From positions 1 through 50,741 of the forward strand of contig JADGRO010000039.1 in assembly GCA_017880905.1 (NCBI GenBank): a stretch of 50,741 nt of DNA, in the 5' to 3' direction. Source of the stretch: Methylotenera sp. (GTDB lineage Bacteria > Pseudomonadota > Gammaproteobacteria > Burkholderiales > Methylophilaceae). Under the pieces are notes generated by a model. It was not told the origin of the DNA and made no database searches. It saw only the letters and a program-made list of their open reading frames with translations. Positions 47,318 to 50,741 of this stretch are shown here, in pieces. The first letter of the stretch is position 1. Each line of letters starts with the position of its first letter. Made by a program: the position numbers and the translations under genes.

Positions 47318-48613
47318 ATGGTTCCACACTTAACCACCGCACTTAATGGCCCCTTATTAAGCCTAGAAAAGCGCATGCTTAGCGACATGCCGAAAATAGA
47401 GCATTGGTTTCGTAGCCAGTGGTTAGAATACGCGTCACCATTTTATGCATCGGTAGATTTACGTAACTCTGGTTTTAAACTTGCACCTGTCGATACCAAT
47501 TTGTTTCCTGGTGGTTTTAACAACCTAAACCCTGAATTTATAAGCTTAGGCGTACAAGCCGCACAAATGGCCGTCGAAAAAATCTGCCCAGAGGCGCATC
47601 GCCTCATGATCATCCCAGAAAATCACACACGCAATACCTACTATTTGCGCAATGTGGTAGAGCTAGTCACCATCATGAAAGCCGCTGGCTTAGATGTGCG
47701 TGTTGGCAGCATTTCACCTGAAATCACTCAGCCAACCCGCCTTGAAACACACGATGGGAAAAGTTTACTGCTTGAACCCGTAGTGCGCACTGGCAATCGC
47801 ATTAAACTCGTAAATAAAGAATTAGGTGACTTTGATAGCTGTGCCATTCTTTTGAACAATGATTTATCTGGTGGCATTCCAGATATACTCAAAAATCTGG
47901 AGCAAAACCTAATGCCTCCACTACATGCGGGCTGGCATGTTAGAAGAAAATCGAAGCATTTTACTGCTTATAACCGCGTTATTGATGATTTTTCACAACT
48001 TTTAAACATAGACCCGTGGTTACTAAATCCTTATTTTGAAACCTGCGGTGAAATTGATTTTCATGCTCGTTCAGGTGAAGAATGTCTGGCTGCAAAAGTT
48101 GAAATATTACTAAACAAAATAAAACTAAAATATGCAGAATACGGCATTACACAAGATCCATTCGTGATTGTAAAAGCCGATGCCGGCACCTACGGCATGG
48201 GTATTATGACGGTAAAATCGCCAGATGACGTGCGCGATTTAAACAGCAAAGCACGCAACAAAATGTCGGTAGTGAAAGAGGGCTTGCAAGTATCAGAAGT
48301 GATTATTCAAGAAGGCGTGTATACATTTGAGAGCATAAACGACGCAGTGGCTGAGCCGGTGGTGTATATGATGGATCACTTTGTCATCGGCGGCTTTTAT
48401 CGTGTGCATACTGGGCGCGACGTGGATGAAAACTTAAACGCGCCAGGCTCACATTTTGTGCCATTGGCGTTTGAAAAGCCTTGTACCTTACCAGATTGCA
48501 CAGACTTACCAGATACTGTGCCAAATCGCTTTTATGCTTATGGTGTAGTCGCTCGTTTAGCCTTGCTTGCCGCGGCGATTGAGCTACAGGAAAATGACCC
48601 GCTTAATCAATAA
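47318..48613 (+). CDS. gshA: Glutamate-cysteine ligase (proteobacterial GshA family)
   Basis: GshA makes gamma-glutamylcysteine. The 431-residue protein is of the type found in betaproteobacteria and acidithiobacilli, unrelated in sequence to the E. coli enzyme: APFYASVDLRNSGFKLAPVDTN, FPGGFNNLNPEF, IPENHTRNTYYL, VKADAGTYGMGIMTV and GGFYRVHTG are its signature stretches. A ribosome-binding site AGGAA lies about 7 bases before ATG 47318. It is followed 9 bases later by gshB, so the two steps are in one operon. Confidence 0.94.
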   Translation: MVPHLTTALNGPLLSLEKRMLSDMPKIEHWFRSQWLEYASPFYASVDLRNSGFKLAPVDTNLFPGGFNNLNPEFISLGVQAAQMAVEKICPEAHRLMIIPENHTRNTYYLRNVVELVTIMKAAGLDVRVGSISPEITQPTRLETHDGKSLLLEPVVRTGNRIKLVNKELGDFDSCAILLNNDLSGGIPDILKNLEQNLMPPLHAGWHVRRKSKHFTAYNRVIDDFSQLLNIDPWLLNPYFETCGEIDFHARSGEECLAAKVEILLNKIKLKYAEYGITQDPFVIVKADAGTYGMGIMTVKSPDDVRDLNSKARNKMSVVKEGLQVSEVIIQEGVYTFESINDAVAEPVVYMMDHFVIGGFYRVHTGRDVDENLNAPGSHFVPLAFEKPCTLPDCTDLPDTVPNRFYAYGVVARLALLAAAIELQENDPLNQ

Positions 48614-48622
48614 CCCAAAGCT

Positions 48623-49558
48623 ATGAAACTACTTTTTATTTTAGATCCGTTAGATAGCTTAAAAAGCTATAAAGATACTAGCCTGGCTATTATGCGTGAG
48701 GCCGTCGCGCGCGGACATACTTTGTTTATGTGCGAACAACATAATGTGTTTTTACGTAATGAGATAGTAAGAATTAAAGTGGCTTCCTTTGATTTTAATG
48801 AAGGCGCAAATTGGTACGCTCTTGGCGAAAGCAAAGAGGAGTTACCTAGAGACTTCGATGCCATTTTGATGCGTAAAGATCCACCGTTTGATAAAGAATA
48901 CTTGTACAGTACCTATTTGCTTGAGTTAGCCGTTAATCAAGGCGCTCGAGTAATCAACAACCCGAGCTCGGTGCGTAGCTGGAATGAAAAATTATCAATC
49001 GCTAAATTTCCACAATTTGCCCCTGAATTTTTAGTCACAAACAATAATGATTTAATACGCGAATTTTTGATTACGCACCATGATATTGTTATTAAACCGT
49101 TAGATGGTATGGGCGGGAGCGGCATTTTTCGAATTACAGAATCCGATCCCAATATTGGTGTTATTTTAGAAACTGCCACCAATTTTGGCGCACAAACCAT
49201 CATGGCACAACGCTATTTGCCGCAAATTCTGCAAGGCGATAAACGTATTATTGTAATCAATGGCGAGCCGCTATCCTTTGCACTCGCGCGCATCCCCAAA
49301 GCTGGTGAAACGCGTGGCAACTTAGCCGCAGGCGGCACTGGCGTTGCACAACCGTTGACTCAGCGCGATTTAGAAATCGCAACCACAATTGGCAAAACGC
49401 TTAAGCAAGAGGGCTTATTTTTAGTAGGCCTTGATGTGATTGGTGAATATTTAACCGAAATCAATGTCACTAGCCCAACGGGCATGGTAGAAATTGCTGC
49501 TCAAACGCCATGCAAACCCGCGCAAGTTTTTTCCAAAGCTCTAGAAGAAATTCGCTAG
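48623..49558 (+). CDS. gshB: Glutathione synthetase
   Basis: GshB joins glycine to gamma-glutamylcysteine. The 311-residue ATP-grasp protein shows LFILDPLDSLKSYKDTSLAIM, AILMRKDPPFDKEY, VINNPSSVRSWNEKL, VIKPLDGMGGSGIF (ATP loop) and INVTSPTGMVEI (near the C-terminus). Length and order are normal for proteobacterial GshB. It lies 9 bases after gshA. Confidence 0.97.
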   Translation: MKLLFILDPLDSLKSYKDTSLAIMREAVARGHTLFMCEQHNVFLRNEIVRIKVASFDFNEGANWYALGESKEELPRDFDAILMRKDPPFDKEYLYSTYLLELAVNQGARVINNPSSVRSWNEKLSIAKFPQFAPEFLVTNNNDLIREFLITHHDIVIKPLDGMGGSGIFRITESDPNIGVILETATNFGAQTIMAQRYLPQILQGDKRIIVINGEPLSFALARIPKAGETRGNLAAGGTGVAQPLTQRDLEIATTIGKTLKQEGLFLVGLDVIGEYLTEINVTSPTGMVEIAAQTPCKPAQVFSKALEEIR

Positions 49559-49591
49559 AAGGAAGCTCTAACTAGCGCTATAGTAGCGCCT

Positions 49592-50635
49592 ATGCGCCTA
49601 TTTCTCTTATTTGTCCTTAGTGTTTTTTTGGTTAGCTGCACTAAACCAGAACCGCTCTACAACACGCAAAGCTATGTCTTTGGCACTCTGGTAGATATTA
49701 CGATTTATGGAGAACCAGAGACGCGAGCACAACAAATCTCTAACCAGATTATTCGCGAATTTCAAGAGCTGCATAATCGGCTACACGCCTGGCGCCCTAG
49801 TGAACTTAAGACAATAAACCACGCTTTTTCGCAAGGCAAAACAGCTGTCGCCATTCAGCCAGATGTTGCGGCGATGATTTCTGATGCTACCAAGCTATCA
49901 CTCCAATCTAAAGGTGCCTTCAACCCCGCGATTGGCGGACTTATTGAGGCATGGGGGTTTCATCACGATGAGTTTAAACCCATAAAAGTGGATGAAAATA
50001 AAATAAGAAATTTAGTGCAAGCCAACCCACAAATGACGGATATCGTCATTCAAAATGACAAAGTTTTTAGCAATAATCCAGCAGTACAACTGGATTTTGG
50101 TGGCTATGCTAAAGGCTATGCGCTTGATGTAGCGCTGGCTTATTTGCGTAAACAAGGCGTTAAAAACGCGCTCATCAATATTGGCGGTAATATTATTGCG
50201 TTAGGAAAGCATGGCGAAAAACCTTGGCGCGTGGGTATACAACATCCGCGCAAGCCCAATGCAATTGCCACGCTTGATTTAGAAAGCGGCTGGGCAATTG
50301 GCACATCGGGCGATTATCAGCGCTATTTTGAATTGGATGGCAAACGTTATTGTCACATTATTGACCCCGCCACAGGCTACCCGGCACAAGGTGTGCAAGC
50401 GGTGACCGTTTTAATCCCGCCACAAATTAATGCCGGAACTTTGTCTGATGTGGCTTCTAAGCCAATTTTTATAGCCAAACCAGAAGCGCGTACGGGAGCT
50501 GCTAAAGCAATGGGAGTTGAAAATTTTCTTGTTATAGGATCAGCAGATAAAATTTTTGTGAGTGCGGCAATGACCAAACATATTACTTGGTTAGACAAAG
50601 ATGCTGCAAAACATGTTGTTCAAATTCAACCATAA
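49592..50635 (+). CDS. apbE: FAD:protein FMN transferase ApbE (lipoprotein)
   Basis: ApbE attaches FMN covalently to Thr of periplasmic or membrane flavoproteins (such as NqrB/C, RnfD/G). The 347-residue protein begins with a lipoprotein signal (LFVLSVFLVSC, acceptor Cys16) and shows FGTLVDITIYGE, AFNPAIGGLIEAWGF, QLDFGGYAKGYALDVA, NIGGNIIALG and HIIDPATGYPA, the family signatures including Mg-binding parts. It overlaps the next frame by 23 bases. Target flavoproteins are not in the window. Confidence 0.96.
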   Translation: MRLFLLFVLSVFLVSCTKPEPLYNTQSYVFGTLVDITIYGEPETRAQQISNQIIREFQELHNRLHAWRPSELKTINHAFSQGKTAVAIQPDVAAMISDATKLSLQSKGAFNPAIGGLIEAWGFHHDEFKPIKVDENKIRNLVQANPQMTDIVIQNDKVFSNNPAVQLDFGGYAKGYALDVALAYLRKQGVKNALINIGGNIIALGKHGEKPWRVGIQHPRKPNAIATLDLESGWAIGTSGDYQRYFELDGKRYCHIIDPATGYPAQGVQAVTVLIPPQINAGTLSDVASKPIFIAKPEARTGAAKAMGVENFLVIGSADKIFVSAAMTKHITWLDKDAAKHVVQIQP

Positions 50636-50741
50636 TCCTAAGCCGTTAATTGGTGATTGGCTTGTTATCATTGCCAGCTTCGCACTGGTTATTTTGATGT
50701 TCCAAAATTTTTGGAGTTTTGAACAAGCGAGCAAACTCAAA
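50613..50741 (+). CDS. NusG domain II-type membrane protein, N-terminal part (truncated by window edge)
   Basis: An open frame from ATG 50613 runs to the right edge (43 codons): MLFKFNHNPKPLIGDWLVII, then a hydrophobic helix through ASFALVILMFQNFW and FEQASKLK. The RPGDW-like start (here KPLIGDW) followed by one membrane helix is the form of the short NusG_II proteins that commonly lie next to apbE. It overlaps the end of apbE by 23 bases. The diagnostic domain lies beyond the window, so the call is tentative. Confidence 0.6.
   Translation, partial: MLFKFNHNPKPLIGDWLVIIASFALVILMFQNFWSFEQASKLK

Overview
The window looks like chromosome of a low-GC betaproteobacterium, most likely a member of the Nitrosomonadales/Methylophilaceae (Methylotenera-like). 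The grounds are the gene order dgt-aroB-aroK-pilQPONM beside a PBP1A gene, the trpE-trpG-trpD...trpC cluster, the metX-metW pair, the proteobacterial GshA family and the AT-rich coding style. No methylotrophy gene is present, so the family assignment is an inference.

Layout. 1-464: start of an outer-membrane porin (cut by the window edge). 743-8522 (minus): type IV pilus assembly operon pilMNOPQ running into aroK-aroB-dgt. 8790-11940 (plus): PBP1A and a nucleotidyltransferase-like protein. 11960-12213: a structured non-coding repeat. 12219-18739 (minus): tryptophan operon trpE-G-D, then a Cys-cluster protein, a DUF3465 lipoprotein, trpC, hemB and a tail-anchored orphan. 18915-20323 (minus): gph and rpe. 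20434-23609 (plus): hemA-prfA-prmC. 23615-24538 (minus): an orphan TIR-domain protein. 24676-28504 (plus): metX-metW-ampG and a DUF1223 protein. 28501-30792 (minus): a bufferin-type metallophore (RiPP) operon with two precursor genes followed by the DUF692 and DUF2063 maturation genes. 30964-32751 (minus): an M48-like protein with a degenerate active site, and xthA. 32775-34102 (plus): pyrE and a DUF4124 protein. 34115-37443 (minus): gatC-gatA-gatB. 37633-45414 (plus): the cell-elongation cluster mreB-mreC-mreD-mrdA-rodA-rlpA-dacA. 45411-47282: ybeD-lipB-lipA. 47318-49558: gshA-gshB. 49592-50741: apbE and the start of a NusG-II-type membrane protein.

Most of the window is housekeeping: cell wall synthesis and elongation, pilus secretion, tryptophan, haem, methionine, lipoate and glutathione synthesis, translation termination and Asn/Gln-tRNA amidation. 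The accessory content most worth attention is: (i) the two-precursor bufferin operon, whose intercistronic hairpins, one burying the ribosome-binding region of the first maturation gene, could set a high precursor-to-enzyme ratio; (ii) the TIR protein with an unrecognised C-terminal half; (iii) the dispersed structured repeat; (iv) an apparently leaderless metX with an upstream perfect palindrome; (v) a codon-usage mosaic block inside gatB.

No tRNA, rRNA, insertion sequence, prophage or CRISPR array was seen. No gene-free stretch exceeds about 280 bases; the three longest (465-742, 8523-8789, 11941-12218) are described in the features. Many starts (hemA, pyrE, metX, mrdA, dacA, lipB, mreC) lack a Shine-Dalgarno sequence, while porin, bufferin and DUF1223 genes have clear ones.
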